From the NCBI GenBank assembly GCA_937916415.1, contig CALGGH010000169.1, positions 1-18,858 on the forward strand: a stretch of DNA of 18,858 nucleotides, given 5' to 3'. Below, one piece after another: positions 6,160 through 14,543 of this stretch. How positions within the stretch are numbered: the stretch's first letter is position 1; each line of letters begins with the position of its first letter. The position numbers and the translations under genes were made by a program. Source of the stretch: an uncultured Lachnospiraceae bacterium. Its GTDB lineage: Bacteria; Bacillota; Clostridia; Lachnospirales; Lachnospiraceae. The notes under the pieces are model-generated. The model searched no databases. It saw only the letters and a list, made by a program, of their open reading frames with translations, and had not been told where the DNA came from.

Positions 6160-8649
6160 TCACTTAATGACGGGGGTCCAGTATGCCCTGTTGTAAATAT
6201 CCGTCAGTCTGTACGTAATGATCGTATCATAATCACTGACATCCACATCCGTTACGGTCATATCCTCAGTTACTGTCATCGGATTACCGAACTTATATGA
6301 ATCGCTGTACTCTAAATCATATGTATAATAGTCACACATCAGCTGTATGGTATCGCCAACATTAAGTCCCACCGTGCTCTTGGCCGCGGTCTCGGTTTCA
6401 TTGTTTCGGTAATCGGTATCTACGCCGGCAATGTAGCCGTGGGGATTCTCGTTGTCGAATATCACTATCAGTTTTGCCCTTTCATTATTATAAAGCACAG
6501 GGATATAACCGTTTATGGAGTATTCGTCACCGGACTCTATGGTATCCGTATGATAATAGGGTGCTATCTGAATGCCGATACCGATCCATGCATGTGAATC
6601 ATCGGCGATCAGGTCATCACCATCAAATGTAAACACGTTGTCAAGGCCAAGGTCTATATACCCTGCTCCGTCATCTATGAACATGTTGAGATCCACATCA
6701 TGGATAAGCTTCCACTGTTCACTCGAAAGCTTAAGCCTCTTGTCTCCTTCGGTTCCATCAGACCAGAAGAGATTGCCTGCATCGAAGCTGTTGAGGGAGA
6801 TAAACTCCGCAGCCTCCTCATCGGTAAAGGATCTGTCGTCATAGAAATCCGTATTGCTGCGATCCAGATCATCGGAACCGGGAATGCTTCTGTCAGACAA
6901 AAATGCACCCAGGAGTGTACCGATCATATCAGCAGAGCCTCCGCTGTAGCTGTAGCCGGCCGATCCCGCTCCGCCCAGTGCCGAGAGCAGATCATAACCG
7001 CCGCCTCCTGCCGCCTGTCCTGCGGTCTGCATCGATGCGGCATCTGTCACGCATCTGATATAGTCCTCATTCATGCCGATCTGTTTGAAGGTCGACACGG
7101 CCTGATTGGCCATGGACTTTTTCTGATAGGGAAAATATATCGATACGCCGTTTGCCCTGCTGATATTGGATGAGGTTCTGTTGTATTTAACACTGGATCT
7201 GACAGCCTCCGCGAGAGCCTTGCCCTCACTGTTGCCCACATTCTGACAGAGGTCTATCAGATCCACCTGATCGATCCGGCTGTTCTGTGCGAATTCCCTG
7301 GTATTGTATCTGGCATCCGATACTTCCTTAAAGGACTTATCGGAGATCAGCGAACTGATGGATTTTGCAAAAGCAGACAGATTTGCCGGTACGGTATCCG
7401 CAAATTCCGCCAGATCCACGATCGAAAGTGTTGTCTTCTGTCCCGGACATTTATATGCACAGGCCTGATTGAAATCATCGATTATGCTTTTGCCCATATT
7501 CAAGGTGGACATTCCAGTATCCCCTGAAAGTGCCGTCAGCCAGTTGGTATAATACCATCCGATACCGGGCTCGGTTTCCTCAGATGCGATCATATAATCG
7601 GCATAATCGTCAAGCATCAGCGCAGTCTCGGCGGTAGCCATCAGACAGGCATCAAAGCCGATGAAGTCGAAGGTTATGCCGCCCGCCTTAAGCGCCTTAT
7701 CGATACCGGCCAGATCCATGGATCCGCCGTATGCATTCTTTTCGTCATATCCGTATCCGGAAACAGAGCCGCCGCCGTGATCCCAGAATATAAGCTCATT
7801 ACGGTTGGCAGGGAAATTGGCCGAACAATATTTAATGAATCCCGCAAGTGTTGCCGGATCGGTCATGGCCTTGTTGCCGTCATCCTCCACGAGACGCTTT
7901 AAGCCGCCGTTTTTGATCTGGTATATCTGATTGACCTTATTGCTGATGCCCTGAGTCTTCCAGCCCTTGCAGCCGCCGGTATATACTATTACGTTGACAT
8001 TATCGGAGATCGACGCCTGAGCCATCTCAGCCATGTCGTTGCTTGCCATCCCGCTCTTGGATTCCAGGTCGGTGCCGCACATATATACCATGATCGTAAC
8101 GATATCCGAACCGTCACCGTTGATCACCGTGCGCTTGGCTCTGGCACCGTTTGAAACATCGGTATTGATAAGTGAGCTTCCGTTTCCGGCAGAAGCAGGT
8201 GCGGAAGCAAATCCTGAGGTATCATAGCCGGAACTGGTGTATATTTCGGAATCACCATATGAACCCGTGGTCAGTGTTGAGATCAGCGAAGAAGCCGAAC
8301 CGCCTGCGGACGTCGAACTGCCCGAGCCGGTCAGATCACTCAGAGACCCCTGTCCGTCCTGAACTACAGCATTGTCATATGAGCTGCCGTCATAATACGT
8401 CGTATCTGACGATCCGCCTCTGAAAAAAAGGAAATATACTACGGCTATCAGAAGGATCACCCCGAGTCCGCCTCCGCCGGCTCTGGCAGCACGGTTTCCT
8501 CCGCCCGTGGAACCGCCGGGCTTTCCACCGCCGCCGTGTCCCCCGGTACTTCCTACCGGTCCGGTTCCGAGTCCGGATCCGGTCTTGAATCCACCGGTAC
8601 CCTTGCCTGTCACATTTCTCTCTCTGCTTCTTGGTTTATTGTCGGGCAT
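6160..8649 (-). CDS. Clostripain-family (C11) cysteine peptidase, membrane-anchored
   Basis: The 829-residue protein begins with a Gly-rich, basic tail (1-60) with no charged signal-peptide pattern, then one membrane helix (about 61-77, LGVILLIAVVYFLFF) and a Ser/Gly-rich linker (78-175). The C11 caspase-like domain starts at about 182 (DIVTIMVYMCGTDLES). The catalytic His291 lies in IFWDHGGG and Cys335 in GFDACLMA, the pairing known for clostripain-type peptidases, which prefer Arg or Lys at P1. A long C-terminal region (about 600-829), probably beta-rich, is unassigned. The topology suggests the peptidase domain is outside the cell. The start is set by an excellent GGAGGT 5 nt upstream. It is the first gene of a probable three-gene operon. 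The spacer before it carries a 36-bp hairpin repeat and the upstream gene's terminator. Confidence 0.92.
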   Translation of the reverse strand: MPDNKPRSRERNVTGKGTGGFKTGSGLGTGPVGSTGGHGGGGKPGGSTGGGNRAARAGGGGLGVILLIAVVYFLFFRGGSSDTTYYDGSSYDNAVVQDGQGSLSDLTGSGSSTSAGGSASSLISTLTTGSYGDSEIYTSSGYDTSGFASAPASAGNGSSLINTDVSNGARAKRTVINGDGSDIVTIMVYMCGTDLESKSGMASNDMAEMAQASISDNVNVIVYTGGCKGWKTQGISNKVNQIYQIKNGGLKRLVEDDGNKAMTDPATLAGFIKYCSANFPANRNELIFWDHGGGSVSGYGYDEKNAYGGSMDLAGIDKALKAGGITFDFIGFDACLMATAETALMLDDYADYMIASEETEPGIGWYYTNWLTALSGDTGMSTLNMGKSIIDDFNQACAYKCPGQKTTLSIVDLAEFADTVPANLSAFAKSISSLISDKSFKEVSDARYNTREFAQNSRIDQVDLIDLCQNVGNSEGKALAEAVRSSVKYNRTSSNISRANGVSIYFPYQKKSMANQAVSTFKQIGMNEDYIRCVTDAASMQTAGQAAGGGGYDLLSALGGAGSAGYSYSGGSADMIGTLLGAFLSDRSIPGSDDLDRSNTDFYDDRSFTDEEAAEFISLNSFDAGNLFWSDGTEGDKRLKLSSEQWKLIHDVDLNMFIDDGAGYIDLGLDNVFTFDGDDLIADDSHAWIGIGIQIAPYYHTDTIESGDEYSINGYIPVLYNNERAKLIVIFDNENPHGYIAGVDTDYRNNETETAAKSTVGLNVGDTIQLMCDYYTYDLEYSDSYKFGNPMTVTEDMTVTDVDVSDYDTIITYRLTDIYNRAYWTPVIK

Positions 8650-8675
8650 ATATTACCTCCAAAAACAATTCATGC

Positions 8676-8711
8676 TAATGATGTCAGGGTCAAAAGGTGT
8701 TTTGCCCCTGA
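8676..8711. repeat. 36-bp hairpin repeat, copy 2 (solo)
   Basis: The 36 bases match 3391-3426 with one substitution, inside the loop. Arms are 8684-8695 and 8700-8711. Here the unit stands alone, without the right-hand inverted end seen upstream of carB, so the hairpin can exist as an independent repeat unit. It lies 27 bp upstream of the C11 peptidase ATG, in the same orientation relative to the gene as copy 1 has to carB. Confidence 0.8.
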
Positions 8712-8773
8712 TCCGATCCTGATTTTACCGGGAATTCATCACCGTTCTTCACGCAACCCGTTAATAATAGCAC

Positions 8774-8800
8774 AAAAGCGGTGACCTGAAAAGTCACCGC
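8774..8800 (-). terminator. Terminator after the four-cysteine protein gene
   Basis: On the minus strand GCGGTGAC, a 7-nt loop and GTCACCGC form a perfect 8-bp stem (8778-8785 with 8793-8800), followed by TTTTG. The T-tract is short, so strength is uncertain. The distal arm matches the sequence around the stop codon of the upstream gene because of a 23-bp duplication, so a competing pairing with 8816-8823 is possible. Confidence 0.65.
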
Positions 8801-8842
8801 CTGACGCCCAGCTTAGTCACCGCCTGACGCCCAGCTTAGTCA
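8792..8842. repeat. 23-bp tandem duplication of a gene 3' end
   Basis: A 23-bp unit (AGTCACCGCCTGACGCCCAG plus CTT) occurs at 8792-8814 and 8815-8837, followed by a further AGTCA, about 2.2 copies in all. The right copy encodes the last residues TKLGVRR and the TGA of the minus-strand gene; the left copy repeats them downstream of the stop. It includes one arm of the terminator. Slippage during replication is the simplest origin. Confidence 0.9.
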
Positions 8843-9785
8843 GCTGTCTGTTCAGTTTGTCCCTGATCTCCCGTTCGTATTCGTCCTTAACAAGATAATA
8901 CATGTAGGAATCCACTACCATTTCCATGGGCAGTCCCCGTCCGACCAACTTGAAATTGGCATAACCCCATTTGTCGAAATATTCACGCACTTCAAGCGCA
9001 TCTATAAATGCCGGCCTGGCCATGCATTCCTTAAACGCGGGCTTCTTTGTCTTGTTGGGACAGTCAAAGGGCGTGCCCTTGTCAAAATGCAACTGTGCGA
9101 GTGATTCCTCCAGGTAATGCTGCTTACGCTTGGGACAGCCGGGAAAGCATATCTCGTCGACAAGGATCTCGATGCGGCCTGCATAAGGCGAAAGCTCGGT
9201 CAAAACGCTTTCGTCATGGTTCAGGTCATAGTCAAGCACGACCAGGTAATATCCGTTCGAAGACTCCTGACCTTTACCGTCCTCGCCCTTGCCATGGACG
9301 GAGGAGCCTCCCATATCCAGTTCGCGTCTTATGTCCTCAAGCTTCGTCAGCCTCTTGGTAGTTGATGAGATATACTTGAAATCGGGATAAGTCTTTCTCA
9401 GATAATCCTCCAGCACGGGAGTATTTACCAGTACCTGATTCATGCCGTTATCCGCGATCTCCATGATCAGATTGCAGTACGTATCACTGACATGCTTTTC
9501 CTCCAGTGCCGAATTGGTCCACGTAAATCTGACCGGCACGCCCAGCTTATTGTACGTCTCGATGATCTTTTTCATATCGGAGCTGCTCGTGATCCCAAAT
9601 ACAGCCCTGCCGCCATTCCAGATCGCACCCGGAAAGGTCCCGTACACGCTGCCGATCTCATATCCGTCATAAAACCTGTCCGGAAACTCCTTCATCAGAT
9701 GTATGATCACCTGATTAAGGTAAAAATACACGCAGAATCCCGGCAGGTGCCAGTATATCTTATTGTTTGCATGATTAACTGTCAT
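8817..9785 (-). CDS. Uncharacterised four-cysteine protein, U32 peptidase-like
   Basis: A 322-residue cytoplasmic protein of unknown function. Alternating strand and helix segments suggest a TIM-barrel-like fold. The second half recalls peptidase family U32: an LVVLDYDLNHD strand (about 180-190), then IEILVDEICFPGC, and NFKLVGR (about 277-283), which parallels the FKIEGR motif of U32 proteins. Cys213, Cys217, Cys242 and Cys254 could bind a 4Fe-4S cluster as in the U32-related UbiU/UbiV proteins; this is inference. A Gly/Ser-rich insert (159-178) interrupts the domain. The first ATG was chosen because the residues after it (IYWHLPGFCVYFYLNQ) look structured and an AAGGA lies 12 nt upstream; Met31 is an alternative. 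The gene follows the HD-GYP gene by 67 bp and may be cotranscribed. Confidence 0.75.
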   Translation of the reverse strand: MTVNHANNKIYWHLPGFCVYFYLNQVIIHLMKEFPDRFYDGYEIGSVYGTFPGAIWNGGRAVFGITSSSDMKKIIETYNKLGVPVRFTWTNSALEEKHVSDTYCNLIMEIADNGMNQVLVNTPVLEDYLRKTYPDFKYISSTTKRLTKLEDIRRELDMGGSSVHGKGEDGKGQESSNGYYLVVLDYDLNHDESVLTELSPYAGRIEILVDEICFPGCPKRKQHYLEESLAQLHFDKGTPFDCPNKTKKPAFKECMARPAFIDALEVREYFDKWGYANFKLVGRGLPMEMVVDSYMYYLVKDEYEREIRDKLNRQLTKLGVRR

Positions 9786-9852
9786 GATAATTCATAATCC
9801 TTACTGATTTTATATGTAATTGAAAAGCCGGACCAGTCATCATTTCCCGATT

Positions 9853-12087
9853 TTATGTCTGATCATCTGATGCAGCGGCATTATCCCCATCAGGTTCGTT
9901 CTCATCAGCTTTTATGTGATCGATCCTGGGACAGATCAGCCTTTGGGAAACAGAACTCAGAATCCTGTCTGCATCATCACCGAAAATGTTATACAGAGCA
10001 AGCACCACGCTGTCATCGCCATATCGTATGCATAGGTCATGCGGTGAACAGCATTCCCGGATCAGTTCGATGCCCTTTCCGCTTTCTTCAAGCTCCCGGT
10101 CACGGATGAGGTATACGCTGTATCCCTCTCCTTTTTTCTCCATAAGCTTGATCATATAGCAAAGCATCCTGATGTGTTCGGGATTACGAATCCTTTTGCC
10201 CTCAAGCAGATCCTTCTGGAGCCTGCTCTCCAGCGATGCCGACACATAAACCTGTCCGTTCTCGTCCAGGGAACCACCGTCAGCCGTGCGTACGTTCAAT
10301 TCGCCCCGCTCAATGAGATTAACGAACAGTCCTGTCAGTGCCGGATCAAACTGGGTGCCTGAGCATCTGAGAAGCTCATTCTTAACCTCCTCGTCCGTCA
10401 GACGTTTCCTGTACACACGGTTGGAAGTCATGGCATCATAACTGTCAGCCAGTGCAAGTATCCTTGCTATAAGAGGAATATCGGTATCCGAAAGTCCGTC
10501 AGGATATCCTTTTCCGTCAAATCTCTCATGATGATACCTGATCCCGTCGAGCATACCGTCAATGGTATCCTCCATGGCGCTCATGATCTCGTATCCTATC
10601 TCGGAATGCCTCTTCATAAGGGCAAATTCTTCGTCATTCAACCGTCCGGCTTTGTTCAGAACACTGTCAGCCACTCCAATCTTGCCTATGTCATGCACCA
10701 GACCGATATAGTGAACCCTGAGGATATCTTCTTCCGTCAGATCGTAATCCGCTGCCATTTCCCTGGCAAGTCTCTCCGCATAAAAGCCCACACGCTCCGA
10801 ATGACCTCCGGTGTACTCGTCTCTCGCGTCTATGGCTCCGGCTATAGTCTCGATCGTCTTGATCGTCATCTGAGACCGGGCCTTTTCCCTGCGGTCTATA
10901 TCCAGAGAAACGTCATTTATAGTCTGAATGACCGTCATGAGCATCAGGATTATCAGTCCTATGCACATGAACGCGCCAAACACATGATTACGTGAAACAT
11001 AAAACAGCACCAGTTCAACTATGGACATAGCCATAAATCCCAGCATACCGATCGCGGTATGGATATATGTCCCGATCCTGTGTTCCTTTATATCCAGTAC
11101 AAGAAAGATGATCAGCTCCACGGCACAGACTGCCGACCATAAATGTGATGCCGGAAGTGATTTGAAGAAATCACATACACCCGTAAAATTCAGTACAGCA
11201 TTGACAAAAAGGATCAGCAGACCGACGCATTCGTCAGCTATGTAGATACGATGATATTGTCTGTGCTGCACTTCATCAAAAAACAGACATGCCAGCACGG
11301 ATATTAACTCCACTGTCAGATAAGAAAAAATACCGGATAGCGAGGGACGTCTGAAAAAGAACTGTCTGAGCCTCGACTCTGCGATCATCCAAAGGGCAAC
11401 ATCTATCATCAACAATCCCAGATAAATGGATGCGCCCATTACTGACGTAGTTCTGGACAGGATGATGGAAAAGACCAAAAAAAGACCAAGAATGAGCATA
11501 ACAACGGCGATCACCGCCACCGGAATGCTGCTGATGACGACATCATTCCATGCGTCTTCGCCGGGCCCGTAATACACCTCATTTATGATCCCCGAACGCT
11601 TGGCCGTGATCTCCATCCTGATCTCTCCATTGGAATCCTCAGCATTCAGCGGGATCGCCACGTAGGCGCTTGGAACGTAATACCCCATGCCCTTAACGGT
11701 GTCAGATGAGTATTCGGCCCGCAATCTGCCGTTTACGTATATCTCAACGTCCTCCATGGCGGCACGCATGACCAGGTTCATGCCGTCACTTAGGTCCGAC
11801 GGAAGCTCATTTGTGACCGTCACGGTCCTGCCGGATTCATTCACGTCATATTCATACGGCAGGTTTACCGTCACCGGGGCACCGATCTCAGGTTCAAAAA
11901 ACCATCCGTGATTGAACGGATACGAATCATATTCGCCAAGAGGCGCTTCAGCCCCGGTGTTTTTGTCAAACATGGCAATGGCCATGATCACCAGGGAAAT
12001 GAGGATCACGAATACGACGCTTATCCTGACCGCGTCCTCGTATATGCCATATTTTCCGTTTTTGACGATTCTGGAGTTATCAGCCAT
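9853..12087 (-). CDS. Membrane HD-GYP protein with extracellular sensor and GGDEF-like tail
   Basis: This is a 744-residue predicted cyclic-di-GMP phosphodiesterase. In order: a membrane helix (19-40); an extracellular beta-sandwich of the 7TMR-DISM or sugar-binding type (about 55-180, with VEIYVNGRL); seven clustered helices (about 184-395); and a cytoplasmic HD-GYP domain (about 405-600). The domain has the HD pair in GLVHDIGKIG (residues 465-466) and HHERFDGKGYP (519-529), the motif that binds metals and c-di-GMP. The tail (about 630-722) resembles a degenerate GGDEF domain: RYGDDSVVL at 688-696 stands where RYGGDEFVV is expected, so synthase activity is unlikely. The acidic end is probably disordered. 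A weak GGAAAA lies before the ATG. The gene lies 38 bp behind the 7TM-PAS gene, suggesting a shared pathway. Confidence 0.9.
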   Translation of the reverse strand: MADNSRIVKNGKYGIYEDAVRISVVFVILISLVIMAIAMFDKNTGAEAPLGEYDSYPFNHGWFFEPEIGAPVTVNLPYEYDVNESGRTVTVTNELPSDLSDGMNLVMRAAMEDVEIYVNGRLRAEYSSDTVKGMGYYVPSAYVAIPLNAEDSNGEIRMEITAKRSGIINEVYYGPGEDAWNDVVISSIPVAVIAVVMLILGLFLVFSIILSRTTSVMGASIYLGLLMIDVALWMIAESRLRQFFFRRPSLSGIFSYLTVELISVLACLFFDEVQHRQYHRIYIADECVGLLILFVNAVLNFTGVCDFFKSLPASHLWSAVCAVELIIFLVLDIKEHRIGTYIHTAIGMLGFMAMSIVELVLFYVSRNHVFGAFMCIGLIILMLMTVIQTINDVSLDIDRREKARSQMTIKTIETIAGAIDARDEYTGGHSERVGFYAERLAREMAADYDLTEEDILRVHYIGLVHDIGKIGVADSVLNKAGRLNDEEFALMKRHSEIGYEIMSAMEDTIDGMLDGIRYHHERFDGKGYPDGLSDTDIPLIARILALADSYDAMTSNRVYRKRLTDEEVKNELLRCSGTQFDPALTGLFVNLIERGELNVRTADGGSLDENGQVYVSASLESRLQKDLLEGKRIRNPEHIRMLCYMIKLMEKKGEGYSVYLIRDRELEESGKGIELIRECCSPHDLCIRYGDDSVVLALYNIFGDDADRILSSVSQRLICPRIDHIKADENEPDGDNAAASDDQT

Positions 12088-12125
12088 TATTTTCCATTTA
12101 TGGTAAACGATTCTTTATTTTTCGT

Positions 12126-13130
12126 TCACTGTAGTCTCGTTTCATCCTGCATCAGGCGAATGCAATACCCCGCAACCTTCTTTCGGGAAGAGAACACCGT
12201 TCCGGTCTGGTATAGGTATTTCACGCCCTTATACTCATAAGAGCCGCTGATGATCTCATCACGAACCTCTTGTTTGACGTAAGCCATCAGCGGCTGCCTC
12301 AAAAAGGTATTGAAACGTCCTCCGTTGCCGGGCATCCGCGCTTCGATCTCCCATTCGCCGAGTTCGGGAAAAAGCTCCACGGCATAGTCGTTCGCCCTCA
12401 TGAACTTCAGCTTGTCATCAAAGATTATGTAGCCGGTTTTTTGGTACCTGTCATCAAAATCACCCCTGACTGTGGTAACCGAATAATTATATATCCTGAA
12501 AAGCGGAATTGAAATGATAAAAAGCGCGAGGACAAAAACTACCGGCATAAGCTCAAGATCAAGCCTTACGACCCTTTCAACCAGGTATACTCCAACCGAA
12601 AGTGCGTTTGCAAGCAGCACTATGATGACGTTTGCACGGCTGACCACGTTCTTCCTGTTAAGGGAGATCAGCCCCACCACGATGCCGGCCAGCGTGTATC
12701 CGACCATCGTGACCAGATAGACCGTATGCATGAAGCCATAGGTCTTGGTAAGATATGCAAACGACGCGCCCCTGTGGAACTCCACGCTCTTGTAAAAAAC
12801 GTCGTATACCCCGGTGGTAAGCACGCTGAAATATACGATCATCTGCGCGGCATACATCAGGGTGCTGACGATCCCCGGGATCCTGACCCTGCATATGTTG
12901 CACACGATGAAAAAGACCATCATGGGCGCAAACGTGCCTATCACGTACGCCAGCTTATTGGCCAGAATGGCCTCCCGCAGGTTCTGCGAGACCGCAACCG
13001 CATAATAACCACCGTTGCCTATGGCTATGACGGCTATCAGCAGGAAGAAATTGATCCCAACCTTTTTGCCGTTGCCGATCACGATCAGCAGATATATGAT
13101 CAAAATGCAAAAGCATGCTAAAAATATCAT
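12126..13130 (-). CDS. 7TM (HisKA_7TM-like) and PAS receptor without output domain
   Basis: The 334-residue protein has seven hydrophobic helices (about 2-215), matching the N-terminal 7TM region found on histidine kinases and diguanylate cyclases of Firmicutes. A cytoplasmic PAS-like domain follows (about 222-330, GYIIFDDKLKFMRANDYAVE to VAGYCIRLMQDETRL). In relatives the PAS ends in a D-[IVMLD]-T-x motif and continues into a GGDEF, HD or kinase domain. Here the stop comes immediately after DETRLQ, so the output module is missing. It may signal through a partner such as the HD-GYP protein encoded 38 bp downstream, or be the truncated front part of a diguanylate cyclase. The ribosome binding site is weak (AGGG about 10 nt upstream). 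Confidence 0.8.
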   Translation of the reverse strand: MIFLACFCILIIYLLIVIGNGKKVGINFFLLIAVIAIGNGGYYAVAVSQNLREAILANKLAYVIGTFAPMMVFFIVCNICRVRIPGIVSTLMYAAQMIVYFSVLTTGVYDVFYKSVEFHRGASFAYLTKTYGFMHTVYLVTMVGYTLAGIVVGLISLNRKNVVSRANVIIVLLANALSVGVYLVERVVRLDLELMPVVFVLALFIISIPLFRIYNYSVTTVRGDFDDRYQKTGYIIFDDKLKFMRANDYAVELFPELGEWEIEARMPGNGGRFNTFLRQPLMAYVKQEVRDEIISGSYEYKGVKYLYQTGTVFSSRKKVAGYCIRLMQDETRLQ

Positions 13131-13161
13131 GAAAATATTACCCTAAGACACATTTTATTGC

Positions 13162-13185
13162 AAATGACACCGTGACTCCGTCCCC
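13162..13185. repeat. 24-bp dispersed repeat, copy 2
   Basis: An exact copy of 91-114. It ends 5 bp from the esterase stop codon (13191-13193) and lies in the spacer before the 7TM-PAS gene, in the same orientation relative to the upstream gene as the carB copy. A 3'-end location in both cases is typical of REP-like elements, which can protect mRNA ends or act in termination; no strong stem is evident, only an imperfect pairing around CACCGTG. Confidence 0.75.
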
Positions 13186-13190
13186 GAGGG

Positions 13191-14543
13191 TCAAATGGGC
13201 TTCGCGCCGTCGGACGTGAAGGCGACACCCTCGTGATGCTCTATGGTATAGGGCTTCCATTCGGGCATGTCACTGCCGTCGGCGTCCTGACCATTGGGAT
13301 CACCTGTCTTGATGAAGTTGGCAAAATAATTGCACATCACTCTCGCCAGGTCATAGTGACGTCCCACGTACGGCCTCCAGCACTTGCCGATGGATTCAAA
13401 GAAGAACCAGAGGTCACAGGAATGGAAGCATCCCGGATCGTCCCAGCCGGGTATGTCAGGCTCGAAGCTGTACAGGTACATGGGCGAGGCGTTGCCTCTT
13501 GCCCCCACCGCGTCAAAGGCTTCCCTGACAGTTTTTTCCACGGCGTTTACGCCATTAAATATGAACTCATTCGACGTGGAACCGCTCATGACGGGAATGT
13601 GAGCGGATCTCCCCTGCATGAACGCATCAAGGGTATATTCCTTCATGAACCTGCCGTCGGCAAACGGATACATCCTCGGATGATCCTTGGCATATTCGGC
13701 ATACTGGGTCCTTATGTCAAAGGCATCGAGAGCCCTCGCTTCATCCAAGGTCTTAACGCCCATGTATTCAAGGAAATCCACGCCCTTAGCCTCTGCCGCC
13801 TTTAGATCGACCGGGGCGAAAATGTCCTGATCCGGATCATCTATCCTGATCATGCCGCTGAATATCACGGCACCCTTTATCAGGTCATAATTGTCCTCAT
13901 TGGTCATCTGTGCGAGAACACTGGCTCCTCCGGCAGACTGTCCGGCTATGGTGATGCGCTCGGGATCCCCGCCAAAAGCGGCTATGTTGTCACGTACCCA
14001 CCTAAGACCCGCCTGCTGATCCAGCAGTCCGAAGTTGCCGGGTGCCTCCGGCGCCTCTGCCGTGATCTCCGGATGAGCCATGAAGCCCAGCACGCCCAGG
14101 CGGTAATTAACGCTGACCACTATCACTCCGCGCCTGGCCAGTCTCTCGCCGTCAAATTCCATCTCGGCCGTATATCCCCATTGAAAGGCTCCGCCAAAAA
14201 ACCACACGAGCACGGGCAGCTTTTCATCCACGGAATTAGCCGGAGTCCAGACGTTTAAGTACAGACAGTCCTCGCTGATGGGGATGTCCTTGTCCACATG
14301 AAACTCACGCATGTATATGTCCTCTTCCCATTTGCCGGTTCCTGGCTGATCCTGCACGGAAATGGGCGCAAAGGTAAAGCAGTCCCTGATGCCCTCCCAG
14401 TCTGCGCAGGGCTGAGGAGCCCTCCACCTGTTCCTTCCGACGGGAGGGGCCGCAAACGGGATCCCCCTGTATATCGTCACTCTCGGATCCGCTCCCGGAA
14501 TGCCCCTTACCTTGCCATTTTTGACCTTTGTTTTTTTAAGCAT
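13191..14543 (-). CDS. Type-B carboxylesterase (alpha/beta-hydrolase)
   Basis: The 450-residue cytoplasmic hydrolase belongs to the carboxylesterase / para-nitrobenzyl esterase family, which cleaves carboxylic esters; the natural substrate is unknown. Family features run in order: YRGIPFAAPPVGRNRW near 25-40, EDCLYLNVWTP (91-101), an oxyanion-hole loop FFGGAFQWG (about 115-123), YRLGVLGF (147-154) and the nucleophile elbow ITIAGQSAGGAS with Ser203. Glu326 in GSTSNEF and His374 in GCFHSCDLWFFF fit the remaining triad positions. It is somewhat shorter than the usual 490-550 residues. The start has a good AGGAG 7-8 nt upstream. That site and the ATG lie inside the 3' end of the methyltransferase gene (8-bp overlap). 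A 24-bp dispersed repeat begins 5 bp after the stop. Confidence 0.93.
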   Translation of the reverse strand: MLKKTKVKNGKVRGIPGADPRVTIYRGIPFAAPPVGRNRWRAPQPCADWEGIRDCFTFAPISVQDQPGTGKWEEDIYMREFHVDKDIPISEDCLYLNVWTPANSVDEKLPVLVWFFGGAFQWGYTAEMEFDGERLARRGVIVVSVNYRLGVLGFMAHPEITAEAPEAPGNFGLLDQQAGLRWVRDNIAAFGGDPERITIAGQSAGGASVLAQMTNEDNYDLIKGAVIFSGMIRIDDPDQDIFAPVDLKAAEAKGVDFLEYMGVKTLDEARALDAFDIRTQYAEYAKDHPRMYPFADGRFMKEYTLDAFMQGRSAHIPVMSGSTSNEFIFNGVNAVEKTVREAFDAVGARGNASPMYLYSFEPDIPGWDDPGCFHSCDLWFFFESIGKCWRPYVGRHYDLARVMCNYFANFIKTGDPNGQDADGSDMPEWKPYTIEHHEGVAFTSDGAKPI

